DNA of 64,000 bases from Xanthobacter autotrophicus (GCF_005871085.1 NZ_VAUP01000041.1:1-64000); one strand, 5' to 3'. Numbered from the stretch's first letter, positions 28,894-38,696 are shown. Made by a program: numbers and translations. The notes: generated by a model not told the origin, from the sequence alone.

Positions 28894-29724
28894 TCAGAAC
28901 CGCTCCGGCACCCGGTGGCGGGCGTAGTCTGCCTCGACATAATCGTGGGACTTCTGGCGCTTGGGCAGCTTGATCTTCTCCCGCGGCACCTCCTCGTAGG
29001 GGATACGCGAGAGCAGGTGCGAGATGATGTTCAGCCGAGCCCTTTTCTTGTCGTCCGACTGGGCGACGAACCAGGGCGCCCACTGGGTGTCGGTGGCCTC
29101 GAACATCTCGTCCCGCGCGCGGGAATAGTCATACCAGCGCGAATAGGATTCCAGGTCCATGGGCGAAAGCTTCCAGACCTTGCGCGGATCGTCGATCCGG
29201 CTCTCCATGCGAAGGGTCTGCTCCTCTTCGGACACCTCGAGCCAGTATTTGAGAAAGATGACGCCGGACTCGACGATCGCCTTTTCCACGAAGGGCGTCG
29301 TGGCGAGGAACTTTTTCGCCTGCTCCTCGGTGCAGAAGCCCATGACGCGCTCGACCCCGGCACGGTTGTACCAGGAGCGATCGAAGATGACGATCTCGCC
29401 CGCCGCCGGCAGCAGCGGCAGGTAGCGCTGGATAAACATCTGCGTCTTTTCACGCTCGGTGGGCGGCGGCAGCGCCATGACGCGGAAGATGCGGGGGCTC
29501 ACCCGCTCCAGGATCGCCTTGATGACGCCGCCCTTGCCGGCGCCATCGCGCCCCTCGAAGATCACGCACACCTTGGCGCCGGTGTGCTTCACCCACAGCT
29601 GGAGCTTCACCAGTTCGGCGTGCAGCGCCTTGAGCTCCTGCTCATACTCCTTGCGCTTCAGCGGCTCTTTCCTGCCGGCGTCGTCATCTTTCCCGTGATC
29701 GTCTTTCCCGTGGTCGTGGGCCAT
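28894..29724 (-). CDS. ppk2: Polyphosphate kinase 2
   Basis: This 276-aa PPK2 has a charged His/Asp/Lys-rich leader (1-22), Walker A in FEGRDGAGKGG (57-67), Walker B and lid start in IVIFDRSWYNRAGVE (111-125) and the lid region RIDDPRKVWKLSPMD. Single-domain PPK2 enzymes of this length use polyphosphate to phosphorylate GDP or ADP (class I). The start has GGGAGG upstream. It is preceded by a 163-aa gene on the same strand, 48 bases away, probably in the same operon. Its role is nucleotide regeneration and polyphosphate turnover under stress. Confidence 0.93.
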   Translation of the reverse strand: MAHDHGKDDHGKDDDAGRKEPLKRKEYEQELKALHAELVKLQLWVKHTGAKVCVIFEGRDGAGKGGVIKAILERVSPRIFRVMALPPPTEREKTQMFIQRYLPLLPAAGEIVIFDRSWYNRAGVERVMGFCTEEQAKKFLATTPFVEKAIVESGVIFLKYWLEVSEEEQTLRMESRIDDPRKVWKLSPMDLESYSRWYDYSRARDEMFEATDTQWAPWFVAQSDDKKRARLNIISHLLSRIPYEEVPREKIKLPKRQKSHDYVEADYARHRVPERF

Positions 29725-29772
29725 GGCGTTCCTCCCGTTCTTGTTTTGCCGGCGCCCGAACCTGGGGGCGGG

Positions 29773-30264
29773 TCAGGCCCAGCTGAGGAAGAAGCCGATG
29801 TCGCCGGGCATGCCGTTCGGCCAGTCGATGACCATGGCCTTCAGCTTGTAGTGGCCGGCGCGCAGGTGATCACGCCACAGTTCGTAGGCCTGACGTGGAC
29901 GGCCGGTGAGGCTATCCGGCCAGCCCTCCTCCGCATTGTTGATGGCGCGTCCCTTGTCGGTGCACAGGGTGTTGGGGAAGCGCATCACCATGATCTCGGT
30001 CTCGCCCCTTTGGGCGGCAAGGCGCATCTTGGTTTGCAGGCTGGTGGCGATCTCCTGCAGCATCTCGGGGGTCAGGCCGACCGGCTGCGACAGGGTCTTC
30101 ACCAATTCCTCGCGCGCCTTGTCGGCGCGGTCCATGGCGGCGAGTTCCTTCGACAGCTTCGACTGCTCGATCTCCTGCATGTAGGCCTTGAGGTCATCGG
30201 CCGTCATGAAGGTCTCGTCGCCGAGACTTGCGTGCAGTGCATTCGGCGCGGCAGTTTCCGACAT
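29773..30264 (-). CDS. Uncharacterised protein upstream of ppk2
   Basis: This 163-aa soluble protein has a helical N-terminal half (LKAYMQEIEQSKLSKELAAM, ADKAREELVKTLSQ) and a C-terminal half with EIMVMRFPNTLCTDKGRAIN, then WPDSLTGRPRQAYELWRDHL and GDIGFFLSWA. No family was recognised. The start has GGGAGAG upstream. It precedes ppk2 by 48 bases on the same strand, so a joint role in polyphosphate metabolism is possible. A weak FNR-like sequence (TTGTCCGATATCAA, 30334-30347, eight of ten positions) lies upstream. Confidence 0.65.
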   Translation of the reverse strand: MSETAAPNALHASLGDETFMTADDLKAYMQEIEQSKLSKELAAMDRADKAREELVKTLSQPVGLTPEMLQEIATSLQTKMRLAAQRGETEIMVMRFPNTLCTDKGRAINNAEEGWPDSLTGRPRQAYELWRDHLRAGHYKLKAMVIDWPNGMPGDIGFFLSWA

Positions 30265-30426
30265 GGATCTCTCCCTCTTGTCCCAAATTTATGGACGGGC
30301 GGCGCAAGTCTCGACAGGCGCGCGCCGTCGTCATTGTCCGATATCAACACCTTCTTGGCACCGGCGCCAAGACGCCGTGCAGCACGCCACCACCGAGAGG
30401 TTTCATCGTAAGGGGCAGATCTGACA

Positions 30427-30461
30427 ACAAAAAACCGGCGCGGCCAAAGGCCGGCGCCGGT
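30427..30461 (-). terminator. Rho-independent terminator of the 82-aa gene
   Basis: On the minus strand a GC-rich stem (ACCGGCGCCGGCC / GGCCGCGCCGGT with a one-base bulge, loop TTT) is followed by a T-tract (GGTTTTTTGTTG). It lies 26 bases past the stop of the gene at 30487-30735. Confidence 0.8.
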
Positions 30462-30486
30462 CTGTCTTCAACCAAAGAGAAAGCGA

Positions 30487-30735
30487 TCAGACGGTCGCGA
30501 ACGCCTCGGCGGGAATGCGGAAGAAGCCGCGGCCGTTGGACAGGGTCCGGTAATAGGGAGCAGCGCTCAGGAAGAGGCGCTCGAACCAAGCCTTGGGGGC
30601 CACGCCCTCGGGCAGGCGATCGATCGTGAGCACTTCGGCGCTGGGGCTGAAGCGGACGTGAATCAGCACGTCATCGGCCTTCTGGACGCGGACTTCTTCA
30701 ACCGGCAGCTCAATGCGCTTGGCAAGGGCACTCAT
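30487..30735 (-). CDS. Orphan 82-aa protein under a perfect FNR-type box
   Basis: This is an 82-aa protein. The start ATG 30733-30735 has GGAG nine bases upstream. It reads MSALAKRIELPVEEVRVQ then DVLIHVRFSPSAEVLTIDRLP and PKAWFERLFLSAAPYYRTL, ending NGRGFFRIPAEAFATV. It is compact, without signal peptide, Cys or membrane segment, and has no recognised family. It has its own terminator (30427-30461), and a perfect TTGAT-N4-ATCAA box lies about 200 bases upstream. This points to a real, oxygen-regulated single-gene unit. Confidence 0.7.
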   Translation of the reverse strand: MSALAKRIELPVEEVRVQKADDVLIHVRFSPSAEVLTIDRLPEGVAPKAWFERLFLSAAPYYRTLSNGRGFFRIPAEAFATV

Positions 30736-30930
30736 AACATCGTCTCCTCTGGAAGAGATCAATAAATCCGCTACGGGGTCCTTCGGAAGACCGTCGCGCT
30801 GCCTCGAACAACTGGACAGCGCCAACCCTGCAACCTTGTTCAAGCTTCTGCCGGTCGGCGCGAACGCCGCCCGCATACCCAAAGGCCCCGTCAACGATTT
30901 CGAGGCTATGAGACGACAAAAGATCGTTCT

Positions 30931-30944
30931 TTGATCATGATCAA
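30931..30944. promoter_or_regulatory. Perfect FNR/FixK-type box in the 30736-31178 divergent gap
   Basis: TTGATCATGATCAA is a fully symmetric match to TTGAT-N4-ATCAA. Its centre is about 202 bases before the leftward 82-aa gene and about 241 before the rightward DadA-like gene, so either or both could be controlled. No other gene is seen in the 443-base gap. Confidence 0.7.
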
Positions 30945-31178
30945 ACATTGAGCGACGAAGTGCCCTGCACTGAAGCGACAGGCCGTCGCACGGGCGCCGG
31001 GAACCGACTGATATCCTGCGGACCAAGCAAGCAAACGTGATCGTAGGCGAGGCGCGAAAATTGCTTGATCTGGACTGGATTGCGCCGATTTCGGCGCTCA
31101 ATGTCGTTTTGCCGCCTCTTGGGGCACCGGCGGGAGCTGGGTGCCGGCTGGGCGGGTGGGTCCGGAGGGGTCTTCGCC

Positions 31179-32444
31179 ATGCGCATTCTGATTCTCGGCA
31201 GCGGCGTCGTGGGAACTGCATCGGCCTATTACCTGGCAAAGGCCGGGCACGAGGTGACCGTGCTCGACCGCCAGCCGGCCGCGGGCATGGAAACGTCCTT
31301 CGCCAATGCCGGCCAGGTCTCTCCCGGCTATTCCGCGCCCTGGGCCGGACCCGGCGTGCCGGTGAAGGCCATCAAGTGGCTACTTATGCACCACCGCCCC
31401 CTGGTGCTGCGGCCGAGCCTCGACCCGAAGCTCTATCTGTGGCTCGCCAGCCTACTGGCCAACTGCACGGAGGCGGCCTATCGGCGCAACAAGGCCCGCA
31501 TGGTCGCCCTGGCAGAATACAGCCGCGACGCCCTCGACGCCCTGAGGTCCGAGACCGGCATCGCCTATGATGAACGCATGCTGGGCACGCTCCAGCTGTT
31601 CCGTACCCAGAAGCAGCTCGACCACGTGCATTCCGACACCGAGGTGCTTGACGCCCACAACGTGCGCTACGAACTGCTCGACCCCTCCGGTTGCATCCGC
31701 GCCGAGCCGGCCCTCGCCCGGGTGAGGGACAAGTTCGTCGGCGGCCTGCGCCTGCCAGGGGATGAGACCGGCGACGCCCACATCTTCACCCGGAACCTTG
31801 CGGACATCTGCGCGCGGCAAGGCGTCACCTTCCGCTATAACGTCACGGTGGAAAGGCTGCGGCACGAGGCCGGGCGCATCACCGGCGTGGCGCTGGCGGG
31901 AGGCGAAATCGTCACCGCCGACATCTATGTGGCCGCCATGGGCAGCTATACGCCGGCGCTGCTCGCGCCTTTGGACATAAGGCTGCCGGTCTATCCGGTG
32001 AAGGGCTATTCCATCACCCTGCCCATCACTGACCCGGACGCGGCGCCCCGTTCCACCGTGATGGACGAGACCTACAAGGTGGCCATCACCCGCCTCGGAA
32101 ACCGCATCCGGGTCGGCGGAACGGCGGAACTCGCAGGCTTTGACCTGACCCTTCGGGAGCCGCGCCGGGCCACCCTCGCCTTCTCGGTGGGCGACCTCTT
32201 CCCTGCCGGCGGCGACATCGCCAAGGCCACCTTCTGGACCGGCCTGCGCCCCATGACGCCGGACGGAACGCCGATCATCGGCCCCACCAAGCTCGACAAC
32301 CTCTTCACCAATACCGGCCACGGCACGCTGGGCTGGACCATGGCCTGCGGCTCCGGCCGGGTGTTGGCCGACCTGATCGGCGGCCGATCCCCCGACATCG
32401 ACACCGCGGACCTCTCGGTTGCCCGCTACGCCGAGGCGGCCTGA
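31179..32444 (+). CDS. dadA: D-amino acid dehydrogenase (DadA-like) small subunit
   Basis: This 421-aa FAD enzyme begins with the dinucleotide fold [20 protein letters not shown] and [20 protein letters not shown], diagnostic of DadA. It has the family C-terminal motif [15 protein letters not shown]. Length matches DadA (about 430). It oxidises D-amino acids to 2-oxoacids at the inner face of the membrane, passing electrons to the quinone pool. ATG 31179 follows GGAGGGG by nine bases; the open frame upstream is rejected because the FAD fold starts here. No alr/dadX racemase is adjacent. The FNR-type box at 30931 could affect it. Confidence 0.9.
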   Translation: MRILILGSGVVGTASAYYLAKAGHEVTVLDRQPAAGMETSFANAGQVSPGYSAPWAGPGVPVKAIKWLLMHHRPLVLRPSLDPKLYLWLASLLANCTEAAYRRNKARMVALAEYSRDALDALRSETGIAYDERMLGTLQLFRTQKQLDHVHSDTEVLDAHNVRYELLDPSGCIRAEPALARVRDKFVGGLRLPGDETGDAHIFTRNLADICARQGVTFRYNVTVERLRHEAGRITGVALAGGEIVTADIYVAAMGSYTPALLAPLDIRLPVYPVKGYSITLPITDPDAAPRSTVMDETYKVAITRLGNRIRVGGTAELAGFDLTLREPRRATLAFSVGDLFPAGGDIAKATFWTGLRPMTPDGTPIIGPTKLDNLFTNTGHGTLGWTMACGSGRVLADLIGGRSPDIDTADLSVARYAEAA

Positions 32445-32721
32445 GGGCCCCGGGGCGGACCTCGCACCCCGAGCGCCGGATTGAGGGCCAGATTGAGGGC
32501 GGCGCTGGATTGAGGTGGCGCCGCGCTGACGCATACTGCCCGGGAGGAGACCTGCCCACCGATCCCGACGCGACCCCGGTGATTCGCCGCCTCCAGCCGG
32601 TGCCCCACCCCGTACCATTTCGCGCAACCGCAAGTCCCGCTGCCGGTTTCCCGCACCCCCGCGCACAGGCCTTGCCTTGCCGGCGGCGCCGGCGTCTAAG
32701 CTCCCGGCCCGGGAGGGCCGC

Positions 32722-33843
32722 ATGCGTTTCATCCACACCTCGGACTGGCAGTTGGGCAAGCCGTTCGGGCGCGCGCCGGAAGAGGCTCGCGCAGCCCTTC
32801 AGGAAGCCCGCCTCGGCGCCATCGACACCCTCGCCCGCGCCGCGCAGGCCCACGACGCGCCGCTGGTGCTGGTGGGAGGCGACGTATTCGACAGCGCCGA
32901 GCCCGGCGATCGTGTCTACCGGCAGGCGCTCTCGCGCATGCGGCAGGCAGCAGGCGTGAAATGGGTGCTGCTGCCTGGCAATCACGATCCCCTGCGCGCC
33001 GACGGCCTGTGGACCCGCCTCAAGGCCGAGACGCCGCCCAACGTGATCGCCGCCACCGCAGCCGAGCCCATCGCCATCGGCGAAAGCGCCGTGCTGCTGC
33101 CGGCCCCCCTCACCCACAAGCGCAGCCTGTCCGATCCCACCGCGTGGTTCGATACGGCGCAGACGCCGCCCGGCGCGATCCGCATCGGGCTGGCCCATGG
33201 CTCGGTGCAGGCGTTCGGCTCCGATCCCGACACCAACCTCCTCGCCCCCGACCGCGCCCGCCGCGCCGGCCTCGCCTATCTGGCGCTGGGCGACTGGCAC
33301 GGCCGGCTGCGCATCGATGAGCGCACCCATTACAGCGGCACGCCGGAGCCCGACGATTTCGGCCGCGAGGCCACCGGCCTTGCGCTGCTGGTGGAACTGG
33401 CCGGCCCCGGCGCGCCGCCGCAGGTCACCGACCTTCCTGTCGGCCGCCACCACTGGATCGAGGCCGACTGGAGCCTCGCCGCCGCCTCTGATCTCGACAC
33501 CCTCATGGCGGGCCTCGCCCCCGGGATCGCGCGGCAGGACGTGGTGGCGCGGCTGCACGTGAGCGGCCTTGTCTCCCTCGGCGACAAGGTGGCGGTGCGC
33601 CGCCGGCTGGAGGACGCCCTCGCCCACGAATTGCGCTGGCTGGACCTCGACCTCGCCGGCCTCGTCACCCGCCCCACCGACACCGACCTTGCCGAGATCG
33701 ACGCCTTCGGCGACCTGCGTGCCGCCGCCGAGCGCCTCAACGTCATGGCGGCCGAAGGCGGCTCCGAGGGCCGTCTCGCCGCCGCCGCGCTGGAGCGGCT
33801 TTACGTGGAGCATCATCGGGCCCAGCGGCCGGGAGAGGCCTGA
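32722..33843 (+). CDS. Metallophosphoesterase, SbcD/YhaO-like DNA exonuclease subunit
   Basis: This 373-aa protein has calcineurin-like metal motifs in order: MRFIHTSDWQLGKPF (D-x-H type, here SDWQ), GGDVFDSAEP, LLPGNHDPL, GLAHGSV and ALGDWHG. The His of the usual first DxH motif is replaced (SDWQLGK), as is common in YhaO-type proteins. It overlaps the next ATPase gene (TGATG), so the two are co-translated. Together they should form an Mre11-Rad50-like nuclease that trims DNA ends. GGGAGGG precedes the start. Confidence 0.88.
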   Translation: MRFIHTSDWQLGKPFGRAPEEARAALQEARLGAIDTLARAAQAHDAPLVLVGGDVFDSAEPGDRVYRQALSRMRQAAGVKWVLLPGNHDPLRADGLWTRLKAETPPNVIAATAAEPIAIGESAVLLPAPLTHKRSLSDPTAWFDTAQTPPGAIRIGLAHGSVQAFGSDPDTNLLAPDRARRAGLAYLALGDWHGRLRIDERTHYSGTPEPDDFGREATGLALLVELAGPGAPPQVTDLPVGRHHWIEADWSLAAASDLDTLMAGLAPGIARQDVVARLHVSGLVSLGDKVAVRRRLEDALAHELRWLDLDLAGLVTRPTDTDLAEIDAFGDLRAAAERLNVMAAEGGSEGRLAAAALERLYVEHHRAQRPGEA

Positions 33844-36485
33844 TGCGCATCCGCCGCCTGACCATCGAGAATTTCCGCAAGTTCCGTGCGCCCGTGGTGC
33901 TGGAGGGTTTCGCCGACGGGCTCAACCTCGTCTGCGAGCCCAACGAGACCGGCAAGTCCACCGTGCTCGACGCCCTGCGTGCCGCTTTGTTTGAGCGCCA
34001 CAGCGCCAAGAGCGACCGCATCCGGTCCTTCCGCCCGCAAGGGGACGAGGTGGCGCCGACGGTGGATCTCGCCTTCGACGTGGGCGGCGGCGAATGGCGC
34101 CTGTCGAAGCGCTTCCTGGCCGCGCCGCAGGTGACGCTGGAGGGGCCGGACGGGCGCTTCTCCTCGGACGCAGCGGAGGAAAAGCTCCAGTCGCTGCTCG
34201 GCTTCAACCGCGCCGGCAATCGCGGCGCCGACGATGAAAGCCGCGGCGCCCTCGGCCTGTTGTGGGTGGAGCAGGGCCTGTCCTTCCAGCTCGGCGCCCC
34301 CGCCGAGACCGCCCGGCGTTCGCTGGAAGAAGCGCTCGCGGGGGAAGTGGGCGCGGTGACCGGCGGGCGGCGGGCGAAGGCCGTGGTCCTGCAGGTGGAA
34401 AAGAGCCTCGCCGATTTCCTGACCGCCACCGGCCGCGCCACCGGCCGCCTGAAGCAGGCGCAGGAGACGGCGGAGGCCGCCCGCGTCAGGGCCGACGAGG
34501 CCCAGCGCGAGCTGACCCAGTTCGAGGGCCTGCTGGAGCGGCTGGAGGGCAAGCGCAACGAGCAGCGTCGCCTCGTCCGCGACATGGAAGACCCTGAGAT
34601 CGACGCCGATCTGAAACGGCTCGGCGAGGACATCGACCGCGCCAAGGCGGCGGGACAGGCGCTGCGCATCGCCGAACTCGCCTTGCAGAGGGCCTCTGGC
34701 GAGCGCACGGCGCTGGAAACCCGCACGACCACCCGCGCCCAGATGCGCGACGCCCTCGCCAAGGCCGAAACGGCGGCCCGCAAGGCCGCCGCCGATGTCG
34801 CCGCCCACGCTGAGGCCACGGCCCGCGCCCGGACCGCCGAGCGGGAGGCCGCTGCCGCCCTGGAAATCGCCCGCACCGAGTTGCGGGCCGCCGAAGACGC
34901 CCGCGACACCGCCCGCACCGAGCGCGATGCCGCCGAGCGCCGCCGCATGCTGGTGGCCGCCTTCGCGCGGCTGGAGCGGGCCGAGGCGCTGGCCGGCGAG
35001 ATCCGCGTCCGCGAGGCCCGCATCGCCGCCGAGCGCATGGACGAGGCGGCGCTGAACCGCCTGCGCCAGCTGGAAGACGCCATCGGCGCCGCCCGCGCCG
35101 CCGTCGAGGCGGGCGCCGCCACCTTGCAGGTGGCGCTGGAGCTCGGCGCGCCGGCCATACTCATGGATGGCGCGCCCCTCGCCGACGGCACGACGGTGCG
35201 CCTGACCCGCCCCTTGGTGCTCGCCGTCCCCGGCGTTGGCAGCTTCACCCTCACGCCGCCCGCGAGCGGCGCGCCGGCCCTCGCCGCGCTTGAAGACGCC
35301 CAGCTGAAGCTGGCCGATTTTCTCTCCGCCTCAGGCCGGGCCACCCCCGCCGCGGCGCGGGCGGCGGCGCGGGCGCGAGCCATCGACGAGGCGGAGCTGC
35401 TAGGGCTGCGCACCCGGCTGAAGGCCGAATGCCCGGCTGATACCGCCCTCGGTATCCCGGCGGGCCTCGACCCGCTGCGCGGGGCGCTTTCCGGCCTCAC
35501 CGCTCCGGCGCCGGAAGCGAAGGAAGCCCCGGCGGGCCTTGCCGACCTTGAGGCCCGCACCCGCGCCCTGCGCACCGCCGAGACCGAGGCGGCAGCCCGG
35601 CGCGAGGCCCTGCTGGACGGATTGACGGGCGCCCAGCAGCGGGAAATGGCCCTTGCCACCGCGCTGGAGCGCGCCGAGGGCGACCGGCTCCGGCGGGCCG
35701 AGGACCTCGCCTCCGAGATGGCGGATCTCGCGGATGACGATCTCGCCGTCGCCCTCGACGCGGCGCGGACCTCGGAGGGCCGCGCCCTCGTGGATCGCGA
35801 GGCGGCCCAGCGCGCCGCCGAGGTGCTGGACGAGGCGACCCTCGTGCGCAAGCGCGACGCGTTGCGCAAGCGTCGCGAGACCTTGCAGGGCCAGCTGCCG
35901 GCCCTCGCCGGCGAGGTGGCGCGGCTGGAGGAACAGGCCAAGACCCTGGGTGGCGAAGGCCCCGCAAGCCGCGCCGCCGCTGCGACCGAAGAGGCCGACG
36001 CGGCCGAAGCCTCCTTCCAGCGCCTGAAGCAGGAGGCGGACACGCTGGCGCTGCTCCTCAAGGTGCTGAAGGAAACCCAGCAGGAGGCGGCCCGTCGCTA
36101 TCTGGAGCCGGTCACCCGCCGCATCGAGCCCTATGTGCGCCGGCTTCTGCCCAATGCGAGCCTCGCCTTCGGCGAGACCCTACGGCCCGAGGCGCTGAGC
36201 CGCGGCGGGCGGGAGGAGGCGGCGGACCTGCTCAGCAAGGGCACGCAGGAGCAGATCGCCATTCTCACCCGCATCGCCTTCGCGGACCTCCTCATCGCCA
36301 AGGGCAAGCCGGCCTCGCTGGTGCTCGACGACGCCCTCGTCTTCGCCGACGACGACCGCTTCGACACCATGATGGAGATCCTCGCCGAGGCGGCCACCCG
36401 CATGCAGGTGGTGATCCTGAGCTGCCGCGCCTCGGCCTATCGCGGCGTGGACGCCACGCGCCTCGCCATCCGCGAGGGGCGGTAG
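33843..36485 (+). CDS. SbcC/YhaN-like SMC-type ATPase
   Basis: This 880-aa ATPase has an N-terminal ATP-binding half (MRIRRLTIENFRKFR, Walker A EPNETGKST at 32-40). A long Ala/Arg/Glu-rich coiled coil runs from about 190 to 780, interrupted near 430 by a glycine-rich segment (AILMDGAPLADGTTVRLTR). The C-terminal half carries the signature LSKGTQEQIAI and Walker B SLVLDDALVFADDD. It is shorter than E. coli SbcC and fits the YhaN/DNA double-strand break repair Rad50-like group. It is co-translated with the upstream phosphoesterase. Ala-rich codon use makes the antisense strand look open, but this strand is the gene. Confidence 0.9.
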   Translation: MRIRRLTIENFRKFRAPVVLEGFADGLNLVCEPNETGKSTVLDALRAALFERHSAKSDRIRSFRPQGDEVAPTVDLAFDVGGGEWRLSKRFLAAPQVTLEGPDGRFSSDAAEEKLQSLLGFNRAGNRGADDESRGALGLLWVEQGLSFQLGAPAETARRSLEEALAGEVGAVTGGRRAKAVVLQVEKSLADFLTATGRATGRLKQAQETAEAARVRADEAQRELTQFEGLLERLEGKRNEQRRLVRDMEDPEIDADLKRLGEDIDRAKAAGQALRIAELALQRASGERTALETRTTTRAQMRDALAKAETAARKAAADVAAHAEATARARTAEREAAAALEIARTELRAAEDARDTARTERDAAERRRMLVAAFARLERAEALAGEIRVREARIAAERMDEAALNRLRQLEDAIGAARAAVEAGAATLQVALELGAPAILMDGAPLADGTTVRLTRPLVLAVPGVGSFTLTPPASGAPALAALEDAQLKLADFLSASGRATPAAARAAARARAIDEAELLGLRTRLKAECPADTALGIPAGLDPLRGALSGLTAPAPEAKEAPAGLADLEARTRALRTAETEAAARREALLDGLTGAQQREMALATALERAEGDRLRRAEDLASEMADLADDDLAVALDAARTSEGRALVDREAAQRAAEVLDEATLVRKRDALRKRRETLQGQLPALAGEVARLEEQAKTLGGEGPASRAAAATEEADAAEASFQRLKQEADTLALLLKVLKETQQEAARRYLEPVTRRIEPYVRRLLPNASLAFGETLRPEALSRGGREEAADLLSKGTQEQIAILTRIAFADLLIAKGKPASLVLDDALVFADDDRFDTMMEILAEAATRMQVVILSCRASAYRGVDATRLAIREGR

Positions 36486-36512
36486 GGATGCGAAGCGCTC
36501 AATAAGGAAGGA

Positions 36513-36587
36513 TGGAGCGGGCGATGGGAATCGAACCCACGACATACAGCTTGGGAAGCTGTCGTTCTACCACTGAACTACGCCCGC
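36513..36587 (-). tRNA. tRNA-Gly(CCC)
   Basis: The minus strand folds into a full cloverleaf: acceptor GCGGGCG/CGCCCGC, D-loop AGTGGTA, anticodon stem-loop ACAGC-TTCCCAA-GCTGT with anticodon CCC, and T-loop TTCGATT. The discriminator is U, as usual for bacterial tRNA-Gly, and the CCA end is encoded (36513-36515). It lies between the SbcC-like ATPase and the aminopeptidase gene. Confidence 0.95.
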
Positions 36588-36756
36588 GCGCCGGGCGACC
36601 ATAATCGCAGGCCCCCTTCTCCATCAAGGGCGTTGCGCGAAATACCCACCGTCTGGAGCGTATGCCCACCGTGTGCCGCGAAACGGTACCCAATGCGCCT
36701 GATATGGCTCTATGGTTGGCGCAATATCCTTATCCCCAGCTCCGGCCGCCCCGCCC

Positions 36757-38604
36757 ATGACCTTGCACCACAAGACTCCCCGCGCCTTCAAGGCCGTGTT
36801 CCAGACCTTCGACGACCTCGCCGACGGCGCGGCCGGTCCTGCCCGGCTCGCCGCGCTGCGGGCGGAACTCGCGCGACTCAACGTCGACGGCTACGTGGTG
36901 CCGCGCGCCGATGCGCACCAGAACGAATATGTCCCGGCGTGCGAGGAGCGTCTCGCCTTCCTCACCGGCTTCACCGGGTCCGCCGGCACGGTGATCGTGC
37001 TTGAGGACACTGCCGCCTTGTTCGTGGACGGGCGCTACACCCTCCAGGCCCCGGCCCAGGTGGATCTGTCTGCCTTCACTGTGGTGCCCCTGTCCCAGAC
37101 CCGCCCGGATGCGTGGGTGGAAGCGAACCTCCGCCGTGGCGCGCGGCTGGCCTACGACCCCTGGCGCACCACCATCGACGGCCGCGACCGGCTGGCCAAG
37201 GCGGTGGGTGCGGCCGGCGGCATCCTCGTGCCGCTGGAGGCCGACCCCTTCACCGCCATCTGGCCCGACCGGCCCGAGCCGCCCCGCGCGCCGGTGCGGC
37301 TGCTCGACCTCTCCGTGGCCGGCGAGGACACGGCGGCCAAGCTCCTGCGGGTTCAGGAGAAGCTCGCCGAAGCCAGGCTCGACGGGGCGCTGATCTCCGA
37401 TCCCCACGGCGCGGCCTGGCTGTTCAACATGCGCGGCGGCGACGTGGCCCACACGCCGCTGCCGCTGGCCTGGTGCATCGTGCCGCGCGAGGGCCTGCCG
37501 GAGCTGTTCCTCGAACCGCTGAAACTCTCCCACGAGGTGCGCGCGGCGCTGGCCGGGCATGCGCGCCTCCACGGCACCGGTGACCTCGACACCGTGCTCG
37601 CCGCCTTCGCCAAGGACCGCAAGGTCCGGCTGGATCAGGCCACCGCCCCGGTGCGTCTCGCCGGCCTCATCGAGGCGGCGGGCGGCACCGTGGAGAAGGG
37701 CACCGACCCCATCGCCCTGCTGAAGGCCTCCAAGAACCCGGCCGAGATCGCCGGCATGCGCGCCGCCCACGTGCGCGACGGCCTCGCGCTTGCGCGGTTC
37801 CTCGCGTGGTTCGACGCCGAGGCGCCGAAGGGCCATCTCACCGAGATCGAGGCGGTGGAGGCGCTGGAAACCTTCCGGCGCGGCACCGGCAACCTCACCG
37901 ACGTCTCCTTCCCCACCATCGCGGGGGCGGGGGAGAATGGCGCCATCGTGCATTATCGCGTCACCCGCACGACCAACCGGGCGATCCATCCCGGGGAGTT
38001 GTTCCTGCTGGATTCCGGCGCCCAATATCCGGACGGTACCACCGACATCACCCGCACCCTCGCCGTGGGTACGCCGACGCAGGAGATGCGCCGCCACTAC
38101 ACGCTGGTGCTGAAGGGTCATCTGGCCCTGAGCCGGGCGGTGTTTCCGCAAGGCGTCACCGGTGCCCAGCTCGATCCGCTGGCGCGGCGGTATCTGTGGG
38201 CGGCGGGACTGGATTTCGACCACGGCACCGGCCATGGTGTGGGCGCCGGCCTGTCGGTGCATGAAGGCCCGGCGCGCATCTCACAGCTCGGGCACCTGGC
38301 GCTGGCCGAGGGCATGATCCTCTCCAACGAGCCGGGCTATTACCGCACCGGGGCCTATGGCATCCGCATCGAGAACCTGATTTTGGTGGAGCGGCGCACC
38401 GTCGAGGGCGCGGAGAAGCCGTGCCTCGGCTTCTCGACCCTGACGCTGGTGCCCTACGACCGGCGCCTCATCGACCTCAGCCTGTTGGATGGCGCCGAGC
38501 GGGAGCAGGTGGACGCTTATCACGCGCTGGTTGCGCAGGCGCTGGCCGACGATCTCGACGAGGTGGATCGGGAGTGGCTGGCGCAGGCCACCGCCCCGCT
38601 CTGA
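36757..38604 (+). CDS. Aminopeptidase P family (M24) Xaa-Pro peptidase
   Basis: This 615-aa cytosolic metallopeptidase has three parts: two creatinase-like N-terminal domains (FKAVFQTFDDLADG ... VDGRYTLQAPAQVD) and a pita-bread M24 domain. Metal ligands are visible in LLDSGAQYPDGTTDITRTLA, HGTGHGVGAG, NEPGYY and GIRIENL. The length (about 600) matches the three-domain eukaryote-like APP group found in alphaproteobacteria. It cleaves N-terminal residues before proline. The ATG at 36757 gives the usual start MTLHHKTPRAFK; an upstream ATG at 36712 would add 15 residues. Confidence 0.92.
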   Translation: MTLHHKTPRAFKAVFQTFDDLADGAAGPARLAALRAELARLNVDGYVVPRADAHQNEYVPACEERLAFLTGFTGSAGTVIVLEDTAALFVDGRYTLQAPAQVDLSAFTVVPLSQTRPDAWVEANLRRGARLAYDPWRTTIDGRDRLAKAVGAAGGILVPLEADPFTAIWPDRPEPPRAPVRLLDLSVAGEDTAAKLLRVQEKLAEARLDGALISDPHGAAWLFNMRGGDVAHTPLPLAWCIVPREGLPELFLEPLKLSHEVRAALAGHARLHGTGDLDTVLAAFAKDRKVRLDQATAPVRLAGLIEAAGGTVEKGTDPIALLKASKNPAEIAGMRAAHVRDGLALARFLAWFDAEAPKGHLTEIEAVEALETFRRGTGNLTDVSFPTIAGAGENGAIVHYRVTRTTNRAIHPGELFLLDSGAQYPDGTTDITRTLAVGTPTQEMRRHYTLVLKGHLALSRAVFPQGVTGAQLDPLARRYLWAAGLDFDHGTGHGVGAGLSVHEGPARISQLGHLALAEGMILSNEPGYYRTGAYGIRIENLILVERRTVEGAEKPCLGFSTLTLVPYDRRLIDLSLLDGAEREQVDAYHALVAQALADDLDEVDREWLAQATAPL

Positions 38605-38696
38605 AAGGAACCAAGCGGGAACCCTACGGTCAGGCTGGCGTTATCATCCGCGAGAGGTGAGACGAAGCTCCGCCGATCGATAAGGGAGGCCCGTCC

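Noticed and set aside
33743-36061. 772-aa open frame on the minus strand
   Set aside because: Ser/Arg/Ala-rich shadow of the SbcC-like ATPase gene; the plus strand has Walker A, signature and Walker B motifs.
36730-38262. 510-aa open frame on the minus strand
   Set aside because: Shadow of the M24 aminopeptidase gene, with no ribosome site or motif.
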